A DNA stretch of 36,910 bases from Candidatus Poribacteria bacterium (lineage in GTDB: Bacteria; Poribacteria; WGA-4E; WGA-3G). The notes beneath the pieces are model-generated. The model was not told the origin of the DNA, made no database searches, and worked only from the letters and a program-made list of their open reading frames with translations. Positions within the stretch are counted from its first letter, which is position 1; the number at the start of each line of letters is the position of its first letter. Position numbers and translations under genes: made by a program. The DNA is taken from contig PYJD01000050.1 of the NCBI GenBank assembly GCA_003635315.1, positions 110,623 to 147,532 of the forward strand, in the 5' to 3' direction. Positions 16,586-25,522 of the stretch are shown here, piece after piece.

Positions 16586-17587
16586 TTGAAACCCATCGCA
16601 TTAACTGGTATTAAACCGACCGGTCAACCGCATATCGGCAATTTCCTCGGTATGATTAAACCAGCTCTTGAACTTGTAAACGACTATCAGGCACTCTACT
16701 TTATTGCTGACTATCATGCCCTTACAACAGTTAAAAAGAAGAAAGAATTACAAGATTTAACCTATCAGGCAACTGCCACATGGTTGGCACTTGGTTTGAA
16801 TCCTGACGATGCCATCTTCTATCGTCAATCGGATATTCCAGAGGTATTCGAACTATCTTGGATACTGGCGTGTTTTACTGCTAAAGGATTGCTTAATCGT
16901 GCTCACGCATACAAGACATTAGTTGACGAGAATGTACAAGCAGACAGAGAAGAAGATAAAGGTATTAACACTGGTCTGTATACCTATCCTGTACTGATGG
17001 CTGCAGACATCTTACTTTTTGATACGAATGTTGTACCTGTAGGTCTTGACCAACAACAGCATTTGGAAATTTCTCGTGATGTTGCTTTAACATTCAATAC
17101 CAACTATCCAGAAGTCTTGGTTGTACCTGAAGCAATAATTCGGAAAGAGGTGATGACAATTACCGGACTTGATGGTAGGAAAATGAGTAAGAGTTATAAC
17201 AATGTCATCCCAATCTTTGCGCCCTCTAATCAAGTACTAAAACAGGTGAGACGTATTGTTACCGATTCCAAACGTCCTGAAGAACCGAAAGATCCTGATG
17301 AATGTAATATCTTTTCTATCTATCGTCATTTCGCTGATGTGGATACAGTGGAAACCAAACGACAACTATACCTTAAAGGTGGGTTGGCGTATGGTGAGAT
17401 GAAGAATGAATTGTATGAGTTGCTTGAGACTACTTTTTCTGATCAACGTGAACAGTATGACTCCCTAATGGAAAATCGTAAAGCGTTGGATCTGGTGCTG
17501 GATGCAGGTGCAGAAAAGGCACGTTATATCGCAAGACGCGTCTTAGGAAAAGTTCGCAAAGCCGTTGGCGTCACTGGGAAACGTTAG
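16586..17587 (+). CDS. trpS: Tryptophan-tRNA ligase
   Basis: A 333-residue class I aminoacyl-tRNA synthetase that charges tRNA-Trp, close to the usual 330-340. The HIGH-type motif is HIGN at residues 16-19 after TGIKPTGQP, and KMSKS is complete at 199-203. The tryptophan-pocket region VGLDQQQHLEISRDVA is present. The start is the TTG at 16586: AAGGAG lies 7 nt upstream, the sequence MKPIALTGIKPTG is the family's usual N-terminus, and the longer frame from 16526 would begin before the consensus promoter. The gene is monocistronic as far as seen, with repeats downstream. Confidence 0.97.
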   Translation: MKPIALTGIKPTGQPHIGNFLGMIKPALELVNDYQALYFIADYHALTTVKKKKELQDLTYQATATWLALGLNPDDAIFYRQSDIPEVFELSWILACFTAKGLLNRAHAYKTLVDENVQADREEDKGINTGLYTYPVLMAADILLFDTNVVPVGLDQQQHLEISRDVALTFNTNYPEVLVVPEAIIRKEVMTITGLDGRKMSKSYNNVIPIFAPSNQVLKQVRRIVTDSKRPEEPKDPDECNIFSIYRHFADVDTVETKRQLYLKGGLAYGEMKNELYELLETTFSDQREQYDSLMENRKALDLVLDAGAEKARYIARRVLGKVRKAVGVTGKR

Positions 17588-17924
17588 ACGCATTGCTTTA
17601 GTGAAACCCGGTGAATCAACGCCGAATCCGCGTATGGAATTCGTCGGGTTACAAACCGAACCATAAGCGTCAATTTAGTGATTACATGTGCTCGTAGGTA
17701 GTGTTGAATTGTAGGTGAAGCACAACATTTGCTGCATGTAAAGGCGTTTCATGTCGGGTTTCGTTCCTCTACCCGACCTACAAGAGGAGTAGAAATCGAC
17801 CAAATACAATTGGAAATCCTTAAATTGACGCCTATGGAGCGGTTACAAACCGAACCTACCGGGGTTGTTGGTTGATGTTTATATGTCATAATATTTCTTA
17901 GAAATGGTATAAGGATCTCCTTCA
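17588..17924. other. Intergenic hairpin-repeat block between convergent genes
   Basis: No gene. It carries a CAACGCCGAATCCGCG... unit near 17613-17645, a palindrome near 17645-17663, a GTCGGGT/ACCCGAC hairpin (17753-17777) and a GCGGTTAC...AACCG unit near 17838-17858. It ends in the right terminal repeat of the MITE-like family (AGAAATGGTATA, 17900-17911). No matching left end is obvious. Stretches of the ATTGACGCCTATGG spacer also appear here and at both window ends. Confidence 0.65.
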
Positions 17925-19202
17925 CTACAAAATAACAAATTCCAAATGTTGATGTGCTTCACGTAAGGATGCTTCAACAACTTCAGGAGTTTCAGCACGT
18001 GCAAAGATAAAACCGAGATATTTGTCACCCTCTGGTAACGGAATTACCTCTGCCCCAACAGAGATTGTAATGTTTAGTTCCTCAATATTATCAACATTCA
18101 GCACATCTTGCTTTCCTCGAACTTCACCCAAAATACCAGCTTTCGGCACAGGTATCATCATCACCCCGGCAGCTTGTTTCTCACGCGAGAAAGGTTCTAC
18201 AGAATCTCCTATTGCATGTCGTATAACCAGTTCCTCAAGTGAAATACCGGTTCCGAATTTCAATGTACGAGAACAGAGTCCACCAATTGTCCGTGCTGCA
18301 ATTTCAATCAGATGTGCCCCCTTTTCGTTATACCGTAATTCTGCATGAATAGGACCGTGTCGAAGTCCTAACGCTGTTGCAGCCTCTGCAGTTGCCTTAT
18401 GGATTTCCTTTTGTATACTATCCTGTAATCGTGAAGGTGTAATATATAGCGTTTCCTCGAAAAAGGGACCTTCAAGCGGATCTGGTTTATCAAATAGAGC
18501 CAGTGTCTTCAATTCACCTGAAATGAGAATACCTTCCAATGCCATCTCAATTCCGGGGATGTAATCTTCAACAAGGATATATTGATATGGATCATCATTA
18601 CCATTTGTTCCTCTTGATTCCTTCACTTTGTTGAGAAGTGCTGTGATACGTTGGAATGCATCCTCAAATTCGGTAGGATTATCTGCTCGAATTACACCCC
18701 GACTCGCAGACAATGACAACGGTTTTAATATACAAGGATAACTGATCTGCCGACTATATTTTTCTACATCATCAATCATAAGTCGTCTGTAATTGGGTAC
18801 AGAAATACCTTTTTCCTCAAGAGTTTGCCTTAGAAGGAATTTGTTACGGGTTGCTAATGCAGATGAAATTGGATTGTGCGGTAAACTGAGAGCAGCAGAT
18901 GCTGTGGTTGCAAGCATGGTCGTGTCGTCATCAACACCAACAATAGCTGCAATTGGATGGGTCTGTGCGTACTTTTTAATGGATTGTGTTCCGATGGTTG
19001 GATCCTGAAAGTTTAGAACTAACGTATCACGGGGTGAAAGGTCTTTTGTTGTTGCAGGTTCCTCTGATGCCACGACCACTTCAACATCAAGATTCAACGC
19101 AGCATCAAGAAAGTCTGTTGCCCGGTATGTGCGTGTAGGTAAGAGGAGGAGAACTCTTGGTTTACATGTGCTCAAGGCATAAGAGGTTTTTGTGGTATTC
19201 AC
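17925..19202 (-). CDS. ATP-grasp ligase, amino-acid-ligase-like
   Basis: A 425-residue ATP-grasp enzyme, which joins a carboxylate to an amine or thiol through an acyl-phosphate. Residues about 15-110 form a Rossmann-like N-terminal domain (PRVLLLLPTRTYRATDF). The ATP-binding lobe carries Lys in YPCILKPLSLSASRGV (about 155-175) and a Gly-rich/acidic loop (YILVEDYIPGIEMALEG). The metal-binding segment is HAELRYNEKGAHLIEIAARTIGG; the EIAAR form is typical of peptide/amino-acid ligases of the BacD type rather than of purine enzymes (EINPR). The C-terminal part is a domain of about 100 residues ending LEFVIL. The start is GTG 19202. Substrates are unknown. Confidence 0.85.
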   Translation of the reverse strand: MNTTKTSYALSTCKPRVLLLLPTRTYRATDFLDAALNLDVEVVVASEEPATTKDLSPRDTLVLNFQDPTIGTQSIKKYAQTHPIAAIVGVDDDTTMLATTASAALSLPHNPISSALATRNKFLLRQTLEEKGISVPNYRRLMIDDVEKYSRQISYPCILKPLSLSASRGVIRADNPTEFEDAFQRITALLNKVKESRGTNGNDDPYQYILVEDYIPGIEMALEGILISGELKTLALFDKPDPLEGPFFEETLYITPSRLQDSIQKEIHKATAEAATALGLRHGPIHAELRYNEKGAHLIEIAARTIGGLCSRTLKFGTGISLEELVIRHAIGDSVEPFSREKQAAGVMMIPVPKAGILGEVRGKQDVLNVDNIEELNITISVGAEVIPLPEGDKYLGFIFARAETPEVVEASLREAHQHLEFVIL

Positions 19203-19335
19203 GGATTCTGACTAAAATCCGGAACGGTTCCAAACCGCTCCTACCTGACTTGGGTCCACGTGGATTGCTTTCCTAAATTGACACCTATGGTATATATAAA
19301 ATAACCTTGACGTTCCACTATAGGCTAATATATTA
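19203..19335. repeat. Hairpin repeat between ATP-grasp and aldolase genes
   Basis: Contains a GGAACGGTT-CCA-AACCGCTCC palindrome (19221-19241) and the CTAAATTGACACCTATGG spacer (near 19274-19291) found beside other copies of this repeat family. No coding sequence is seen. Confidence 0.65.
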
Positions 19336-20286
19336 TCAGCTGGTTCGTAGTAGTTTTTGATATTCTGTATGTGCTGTTTGGGGATCAAGTTCACCATCAA
19401 GCACACGACGGAGACATTGAACAAACCTAACAGGATCATCTTCACCAAAAATTGTCCGACCAAACAAGATTGCAAGTCCACCATTTTGAACAACGTTATG
19501 AGCAAGAACAAGTGTACTGCGTGCATTTTCCCGTGGACCGCCCAGTGCCCCTATAACAAGCGTCTGATCAAATTGACACAACTCTTTCCATACATCTGCT
19601 GTAGTGTAAGCAGTTTTAATAAACCGGGGTCGTTGATGTTTTCGGAGGTAGCTCATTGTACGGACGATAGAATCTGCGACGTACATCCCCCGTTTTTCCT
19701 CATCCATCCCTGGAAGTTTCACATTGGGTAAGAACACCTCTAATAGATGATCGAATCCCTCAATTTCCCCAACTACATGTGCGAATTGAACATAGGCTTG
19801 CAACATCCGTTCATCAACAATAGGATCGTTATTAAGGGTGATAGAATACAATCCAAGGTTTACGCGGCAATCAAGAGCAGGACCAACAAGATTTTCACAA
19901 TAACGCTGCATGTCTTCAGGAAAAACCGTTTGGAAAGGCATTGATGGTCGAGAAGTGTACACACCAAACCGTGGATTCCAAATAGCAGTTTCCGAGTTCA
20001 TTCTGACTATAGGAGTGATAGGTGTATTTTCAAAGAGATTCTCATCAAGAGCGAGAATTTCCGCATCCGCGGGTGTCATGAGGAGTCCATCAAGCAATCC
20101 ATCATCAACAAGATAGCGTTGAAGTTGTAAAAACTCGGCATGTGTACGGTAATGTGGTTTTGGGTGTTGAACTTGTCCAAGACCTTTTATTCCAGCGGAA
20201 GCGAGTGGATCAGCAGCGAAGACGAGAATAGGACTCTGTTCTATCTTGTCAGCATTATCAAGTTTTTCAAATATCCGGTTGCCCAT
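19336..20286 (-). CDS. Class I aldolase-like TIM-barrel protein (DeoC/FbaB/LacD-like)
   Basis: A 316-residue protein whose architecture resembles class I aldolases of the DeoC/FbaB superfamily. Lys224 in RFIKTAYTTADVW is at the position of the Schiff-base lysine. The C-terminal part, LAHNVVQNGGLAILFGRTIFGEDDPVRFVQCLRRVL, matches the phosphate-binding end of FbaB-type enzymes (GRNIFQ..DP). An acidic residue for catalysis may be Asp72-74 (LMTPADAE). The overall similarity to named members seems distant, so I do not give a symbol or substrate. AAAGGA about 11 nt before ATG supports the start. It lies 75 bp after priA and 133 bp before the ATP-grasp gene, on the same strand. Confidence 0.75.
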   Translation of the reverse strand: MGNRIFEKLDNADKIEQSPILVFAADPLASAGIKGLGQVQHPKPHYRTHAEFLQLQRYLVDDGLLDGLLMTPADAEILALDENLFENTPITPIVRMNSETAIWNPRFGVYTSRPSMPFQTVFPEDMQRYCENLVGPALDCRVNLGLYSITLNNDPIVDERMLQAYVQFAHVVGEIEGFDHLLEVFLPNVKLPGMDEEKRGMYVADSIVRTMSYLRKHQRPRFIKTAYTTADVWKELCQFDQTLVIGALGGPRENARSTLVLAHNVVQNGGLAILFGRTIFGEDDPVRFVQCLRRVLDGELDPQTAHTEYQKLLRTS

Positions 20287-20360
20287 AAATAATAATTTCC
20301 TTTAATCTATGTGAGTACTCTACTGGGAAACCTTTCATCCCAGCACTACGGTATATAATA

Positions 20361-22877
20361 TTACAAAGTATTGGTCGGGTCAATATCAATAACAAATTCA
20401 ATAGCGGTTGCCCTTATTTGTGGTGGAAGATCATCCGTTAACAATTGAAAAAGTCCACATATTTTCTCAACTTTTTTACATCTCAGTAGGAAGTTCCATC
20501 GAAACTTTCCCTCAATCTTGGATAGTGGAGCAGGTGCGGGACCTAAAATATCGACCTCTGGAAATTTCTCTTTTTTCCATATTTTGAGATGGTTATGAAC
20601 TGTGTGTGCAGCCTCAATTACCTCTTTTTCGTCTTTACCTCGAATTAGGAGTGTAGCAACATGTGAGAATGGAGGATATTGCAATGATCTACGTGATTCA
20701 ATCTCTTGTTCATAGAAATTGATATAGTCATGATTTTGGGCGGCTAAGATACAATAATGTTCAGGCATGTATGTTTGTATGATTACTTCACCTTCTTCCT
20801 CAGCCCGTCCTGAACGTCCTGCGACTTGGGTAAGTAAACTAAAAGTCTGCTCACCAGCTCTGAAATCAGGAAGGTTCAATGCGGTATCGGCAACAATAAC
20901 ACCTACAAGCGTCACATTCGGAAAATCTAATCCTTTAGAAACCATCTGTGTACCAATCAAAATATCAATTTCCTGATTTTGGAATGCGGTCAATATTTGC
21001 TGATGTGCATCTTTTCGTGTTGTCGTATCGGCATCAAATCTCTGTACTTTCGCAGTTGGGAATGCCTTAATGATCTCTTGTTCAACAGATTCAGTGCCGA
21101 ACCCCTTTCGACCAAAATAATCGATGGCTGTACTACTACAATCCGGACATGAAGGATGCGTGTCACGACTATGACCACAATGGTGACAGATAAGCTTTTT
21201 CTTCTGAAGATGATATGTCAGGGAAATTGAACAGTTTGTACATCTCTCCACATACCCACATGTTCTACAGAAAACATAGGTGGAATAGCCACGTCTATTC
21301 AGGAACAGAATAATCTGTTGCTGTTTTTCTAACCGTTGTGTAATAGCCTCTCTTAATTGTATAGAGAAGATAGTCCGATTTCCAGCCTCCAGTTCTTTTC
21401 GCATATCAACAATGTATACATTCGGCATTTTTCTATCCAACACACGTGTCGGCATGCTAAGGAGTTGATAGGATCCATTGTGGGAATTGTAATAACTCTC
21501 AAGTGATGGGGTAGCACTACCTAACACTAATGCACAATTTGCAAGGTGTGTCCGCTTTCTGGCAACTTCTCTTGCATGATATCGTGGGTTTGTGTCTGAT
21601 TTATAGGAATCCGAATGTTCTTCGTCAATGATTAGTAGACCGAGATCTTTGACTGGTGCAAAAACAGCAGAACGTGGACCAATCACAATCGTTGCATCAC
21701 CTTTCTGTATCCGATGCCATTGATCATACCGTTCACCTTCACTGAGACTGCTGTGGAGGATAGCTACCCGTTCACCGAACCTACCAATAAAACGTGATGC
21801 TGTCTGTGGGGTTAGTGATATCTCCGGTACAAGCACAATCACAGATTTGCCTTTTTGCAGAATTGGGGCAATTACCTGCATATAGACTTCTGTCTTACCA
21901 CTACCGGTTACACCGTGTAGTAGAAACGTCGGCTGCGTTTGTTTATCAGACTGAAGCTGGTTGTGTATTTCCATGTAGGCTGCTGACTGTGTAGGGTTTA
22001 ATGTAATTGGGTCTGTAGGAGTAACCGGTTGTGCGCTCAAGGGATTCCGAACAAGGGATTCCTTTGTAATCTGTATAAACCCGCGTCTTTCAAGTGAACG
22101 GAGTAAGGACTGGCTGGTATTAAATCGTTTTGTGAGTTCAGCTATGGCTATTGGTTTACCTTCATCAAGTAGGTTTCGCAGAATCTCAGCATGTTTAAGG
22201 GAGGCAGCATGTGGAACTTTCTTCTGTTGATTAACGGTTTTATTTCCATATCCATCATCACCTGTGATCAATTTATCAATTTCAGATTTTATTTCATCCT
22301 GTGGTAAGATTAATGATGCTACTGATGTATACTGTGCAGTTGCTTTCGGTTTATGGGTAGTAATAACATCAACGATACCTTTCTGTCTGAGTGCTTTTAT
22401 TTTAGGTCGTAGGTTTGCGTTACTGATTTCCATTCGTCGGACAATCTGAATTGGAGTCAGATCTCCTTCCGCTTCTAACAGAGCGACAATTTCCTTTTGT
22501 ACTTTTCCTATTGGTGGTGTATATTCTGAACGGAGACAGACTTTCTGTTTCTTCTGGTTTCGTATGGATGCAGGAACGGCACAGAACAGAGCGTTCCCCC
22601 ACGATGTAAGGTAATAATCCGCCATCCATTTGGTGAGTTCAAGAATTTCAGGAGAAAAGGTAGGGACATCATCAAGACAATCGGAGATATTCTTTATTTT
22701 TTCAGCAGATAAATCTGTTTCATCTGTCCGTTCAACAACAACACCTTCCTGATTCCCTTCATGAAATGAAGCTAATATCCGTACCCCTGGTCGGACAACA
22801 GAATCAAGATGTTCAGGAACAGCGTAGGTAAACAACTGATTGACGGCGATTGGGAAAGCGACATTAGCGTAACTCAT
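20361..22877 (-). CDS. priA: Primosomal replication restart helicase PriA
   Basis: A 838-residue ATP-dependent 3'-to-5' DNA helicase that reloads the replisome at stalled forks. The N-terminal 3'-DNA-binding domain (YANVAFPIAVNQLFTYAVP) is followed by a winged-helix part. The helicase core has Walker A GVTGSGKTEVY and the Walker B IDEEH box. The cysteine-rich zinc region has eight Cys in paired CxxC motifs (CRTCG, CTNCS, CHHCG, CPDCS). The motif GTQMVSKGLDFPNV and the QVAGRSGRAE motif are complete. The length exceeds E. coli PriA by about 100 residues, mainly in the region before the helicase core. I prefer ATG 22877; the TTG at 22892 adds five residues and neither has a strong ribosome-binding site. 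It follows the UDG gene by about 120 bp. Confidence 0.96.
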   Translation of the reverse strand: MSYANVAFPIAVNQLFTYAVPEHLDSVVRPGVRILASFHEGNQEGVVVERTDETDLSAEKIKNISDCLDDVPTFSPEILELTKWMADYYLTSWGNALFCAVPASIRNQKKQKVCLRSEYTPPIGKVQKEIVALLEAEGDLTPIQIVRRMEISNANLRPKIKALRQKGIVDVITTHKPKATAQYTSVASLILPQDEIKSEIDKLITGDDGYGNKTVNQQKKVPHAASLKHAEILRNLLDEGKPIAIAELTKRFNTSQSLLRSLERRGFIQITKESLVRNPLSAQPVTPTDPITLNPTQSAAYMEIHNQLQSDKQTQPTFLLHGVTGSGKTEVYMQVIAPILQKGKSVIVLVPEISLTPQTASRFIGRFGERVAILHSSLSEGERYDQWHRIQKGDATIVIGPRSAVFAPVKDLGLLIIDEEHSDSYKSDTNPRYHAREVARKRTHLANCALVLGSATPSLESYYNSHNGSYQLLSMPTRVLDRKMPNVYIVDMRKELEAGNRTIFSIQLREAITQRLEKQQQIILFLNRRGYSTYVFCRTCGYVERCTNCSISLTYHLQKKKLICHHCGHSRDTHPSCPDCSSTAIDYFGRKGFGTESVEQEIIKAFPTAKVQRFDADTTTRKDAHQQILTAFQNQEIDILIGTQMVSKGLDFPNVTLVGVIVADTALNLPDFRAGEQTFSLLTQVAGRSGRAEEEGEVIIQTYMPEHYCILAAQNHDYINFYEQEIESRRSLQYPPFSHVATLLIRGKDEKEVIEAAHTVHNHLKIWKKEKFPEVDILGPAPAPLSKIEGKFRWNFLLRCKKVEKICGLFQLLTDDLPPQIRATAIEFVIDIDPTNTL

Positions 22878-22999
22878 TGGTGGAACACCCAATTAGTTGG
22901 TAAGATTAAACAGGCAGATTATCAAGGGTACACAGTTGAACTAATTAGAGATCGTCTAATTTTAAATTTGATTGATGACCATTTATGGAACAAAACCCA

Positions 23000-23701
23000 T
23001 TAATCGGTGGATAAATACTCGAGAACAATTTTTATATCTTCCCAGACATCTCTCTTAGCATTTGGATTACGTAAGAGATATGCTGGATGATATGTAGGCA
23101 TAACCCTTGGCGGTTTCTCAAAGTTATCAGACAATGTAAATGGATGTAGTTGTCCTCGGAGTGCTGAGATATTCGTGGTTGTATTTAATAAAGTTTTTGC
23201 TGCGAAACTGCCGAGAGCTACCATAACTTTGGGTTTGATCAGTTCAATCTGTCGAATAAGATAGGGACTACATGTTTCAACTTCATCTGGTACAGGATTC
23301 CTGTTGCCGGGAGGACGGCATTTTAGAACGTTTGCGATATAAACATCGTCCCGTTTTAATTTCATCCCATCTTCAATTATTTTGGTCAACAATTTTCCAG
23401 CTCTACCAACAAAAGGTTCACCCTGTAAATCTTCGTCAGCCCCAGGAGCTTCACCAACAAACATCAACTCAGCATTAGGATTACCAACCCCAAAGACTAC
23501 GTTAGTTCTACCTTCGTGTAAACCGCATTTCGTACAACTTTTTGCATCAGCGTCCAAAGTGGCTAAATCCACGTCTGCTAATTTCGTTTGGGGTTCAGAT
23601 TCCTTTATCTCGATTTCACTAAGACCAAATTCAAGTTGTTCTACCACGTGTTCCCTCACAAGAGTAACGAGTTGAAGATATTCTTCTATTGGATTATCCA
23701 T
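23000..23701 (-). CDS. Family 4 uracil-DNA glycosylase
   Basis: A 233-residue Fe-S uracil-DNA glycosylase that removes uracil from deaminated DNA. The active-site motif GEAPGADED is present, with the uracil-recognition Phe/Asn region ([12 protein letters not shown]) and the late motif 2 segment ([11 protein letters not shown]). Four Fe-S cysteines are [12 protein letters not shown] and the CSPYL cysteine. The N-terminal 70 residues are an acidic extension ([16 protein letters not shown]). The start is uncertain: ATG 23701 gives a normal length, while TTG 23725 adds eight residues; neither has a strong ribosome-binding site. Gene order (rseP, this gene, priA) on one strand suggests a shared transcript. 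Confidence 0.93.
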   Translation of the reverse strand: MDNPIEEYLQLVTLVREHVVEQLEFGLSEIEIKESEPQTKLADVDLATLDADAKSCTKCGLHEGRTNVVFGVGNPNAELMFVGEAPGADEDLQGEPFVGRAGKLLTKIIEDGMKLKRDDVYIANVLKCRPPGNRNPVPDEVETCSPYLIRQIELIKPKVMVALGSFAAKTLLNTTTNISALRGQLHPFTLSDNFEKPPRVMPTYHPAYLLRNPNAKRDVWEDIKIVLEYLSTD

Positions 23702-23745
23702 TGTCGTTAGCGAACCTTTGTCCAATATATCAATCGCTTAGTCTA

Positions 23746-25458
23746 TCAATTTCCGCTTAGTCTATCAATTAACGATAGAATATCGTACCAAGTAATATAT
23801 ATGAATAATGCAAGGAGCAGCCCAACACTAATCTGTTGGATAATGGCTTGTGCATTCTGTGGTAATGAACGTCCTCTGATTTTTTCCATAGCAAAAAAGA
23901 GTAATTGTCCACCATCTGCAATTGGAATTGGTAGTAGGTTGACGATACATAGGTTAATGCTAATGAAACCTACAAAGAATAGTATACTTGCCATACCGAT
24001 TTTTCTATCAAACATTTCACTTGTCATTGTACCTATGCCGACAGGACCGGAAAGAAACTTAGGAGACACTTGACCTGAGACCAATTTTTTCAGTAACTTT
24101 GTAACTGAAGTAGAGGTTAACCAAGTTGTATGTAATCCCATTCCACCTGCTTCAATAAGGTTATACTTAGGTAACGGCATTTGGAGGGGTGTAAGTTTCA
24201 TACCACTCAAGTATGTATTCCATGCAATACCAAAGAAAGAGTCCTCAGCATCGTCCCTTGAAGATTCTTCAGGGTTAATTGCAATAGTTATAGGTGTATC
24301 ATTGCGGAGCAGACCGAGTTCAAAAGGATAATTTGATACAGATTGCATTGTGGTGTAAAGGGATTGACTATTAATTTGTTTTCCGTCAATACTGATAAGT
24401 ACATCATCATCCATGATACCGGCATTTTCAGCTGTACTCCCCTTTTGAACCCGAGTTTTTATTTTCCATTGAACAGGTATCTGAAGGGTAATTTTTTCTC
24501 CATATCTATTTAATCCCAGTTCAAGATTGTCGCTATTGTCTATATCTTGGTATAATTCTTGATATTTTCTTCCAATCCACTTAGTCTCAGGATCCCATAT
24601 ACCCGGTTCAAAAAATGGAACATTATACAGTTTTTCGCCGTTAATGGTTTCAATCTTATCACCAACTTGTATACCAGCCTGAGCAGCTAAACTATCCTCA
24701 TCAAGCCGGTTGACAATTACTTCAATAGTCTGGCTAACACTTATCCTGCCAATATCACCCCGTGCACTTGGTTCAACATCTGGTACAATTGTCAGGTTTT
24801 TTAGATTGCCATTTCGATTGATCACAAATTCTAATTCTTTCTCTGGACTGGTAAATATTATGGTTTGGAAGGTGGTCCAATTATTGACATTTTCTCCATT
24901 AATAGAAACAATTACATCTCCAGACAATAATCCACCTTTAACGGCAGGACTATTTTCTGCCATCCATCCAATCTGAACTTCTTCCTGATTGTCAACTTGC
25001 CCTTCCGCTTGCGTCTCAGCGAAAGTCACCCCAGTTAATCCCTTAACCAATTCAGCAGAATTATAATCAAGTCCAATAGTAAAAACTAACCAATATGCCA
25101 AAATACCAAACAACAGGTTAACGACTGGTCCAGCAATAACAATGAAGGCTCGTTTTCCAACGGAAGCACTTGCAAACTCATCCTCAGCACCTGTTTGTTC
25201 TCCTGGAGTTTCCCCTTCCATTTGTACATATCCACCGAAGGGTAATAGCGAGAGTCGATAATCGGTATCCCCATGCTCAAATCCTATTAATCTTGGACCA
25301 AAACCGAGTGAAAATGTATTTACCTTTACACCACAACGTTTTGCGGCAAGGAAATGACCCAATTCATGAATAAAAATAAGAAACCCGAGTGGAATAATTG
25401 CCAGAAGTACACCTTTGATAGCGGGAAATATTCCAAGAATAGGTTGAATGAATTCCAT
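23746..25458 (-). CDS. rseP: RIP metalloprotease RseP (site-2 protease)
   Basis: A 570-residue inner-membrane zinc protease that cuts anti-sigma factors and leftover signal peptides within the membrane. HELGH at residues 31-35 supplies the zinc ligands, with further transmembrane segments near residues 103-125, 490-515 and 540-560. A third zinc-side motif is PIPIADGGQ, an Ala-Asp variant of the usual Leu-Asp-Gly. At least two, probably three, PDZ-like domains lie between residues about 130 and 420 (NSPAVKGGLLSGDVIVSING; AAQAGIQVGDKIETING; TAENAGIMDDDVLISIDG), making it longer than the two-PDZ E. coli enzyme (about 450 residues). GGAGA 5 nt before ATG supports the start. A 21-bp duplication sits just downstream of the stop codon. 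Confidence 0.95.
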   Translation of the reverse strand: MEFIQPILGIFPAIKGVLLAIIPLGFLIFIHELGHFLAAKRCGVKVNTFSLGFGPRLIGFEHGDTDYRLSLLPFGGYVQMEGETPGEQTGAEDEFASASVGKRAFIVIAGPVVNLLFGILAYWLVFTIGLDYNSAELVKGLTGVTFAETQAEGQVDNQEEVQIGWMAENSPAVKGGLLSGDVIVSINGENVNNWTTFQTIIFTSPEKELEFVINRNGNLKNLTIVPDVEPSARGDIGRISVSQTIEVIVNRLDEDSLAAQAGIQVGDKIETINGEKLYNVPFFEPGIWDPETKWIGRKYQELYQDIDNSDNLELGLNRYGEKITLQIPVQWKIKTRVQKGSTAENAGIMDDDVLISIDGKQINSQSLYTTMQSVSNYPFELGLLRNDTPITIAINPEESSRDDAEDSFFGIAWNTYLSGMKLTPLQMPLPKYNLIEAGGMGLHTTWLTSTSVTKLLKKLVSGQVSPKFLSGPVGIGTMTSEMFDRKIGMASILFFVGFISINLCIVNLLPIPIADGGQLLFFAMEKIRGRSLPQNAQAIIQQISVGLLLALFIYITWYDILSLIDRLSGN

Positions 25459-25522
25459 TTTATCTCCTATATATAATGATTGCGTGAATCGGAATTCTTA
25501 AATGATTTGTATGTATTCCAAT

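Noticed and set aside
22809..23003. Plus-strand frame with a plausible-looking C-terminal half (KIKQADYQGYTVELIRDR)
   Set aside because: It overlaps the start of priA on the other strand, lacks a ribosome-binding site and has no recognisable family. It could be a remnant but cannot be supported.
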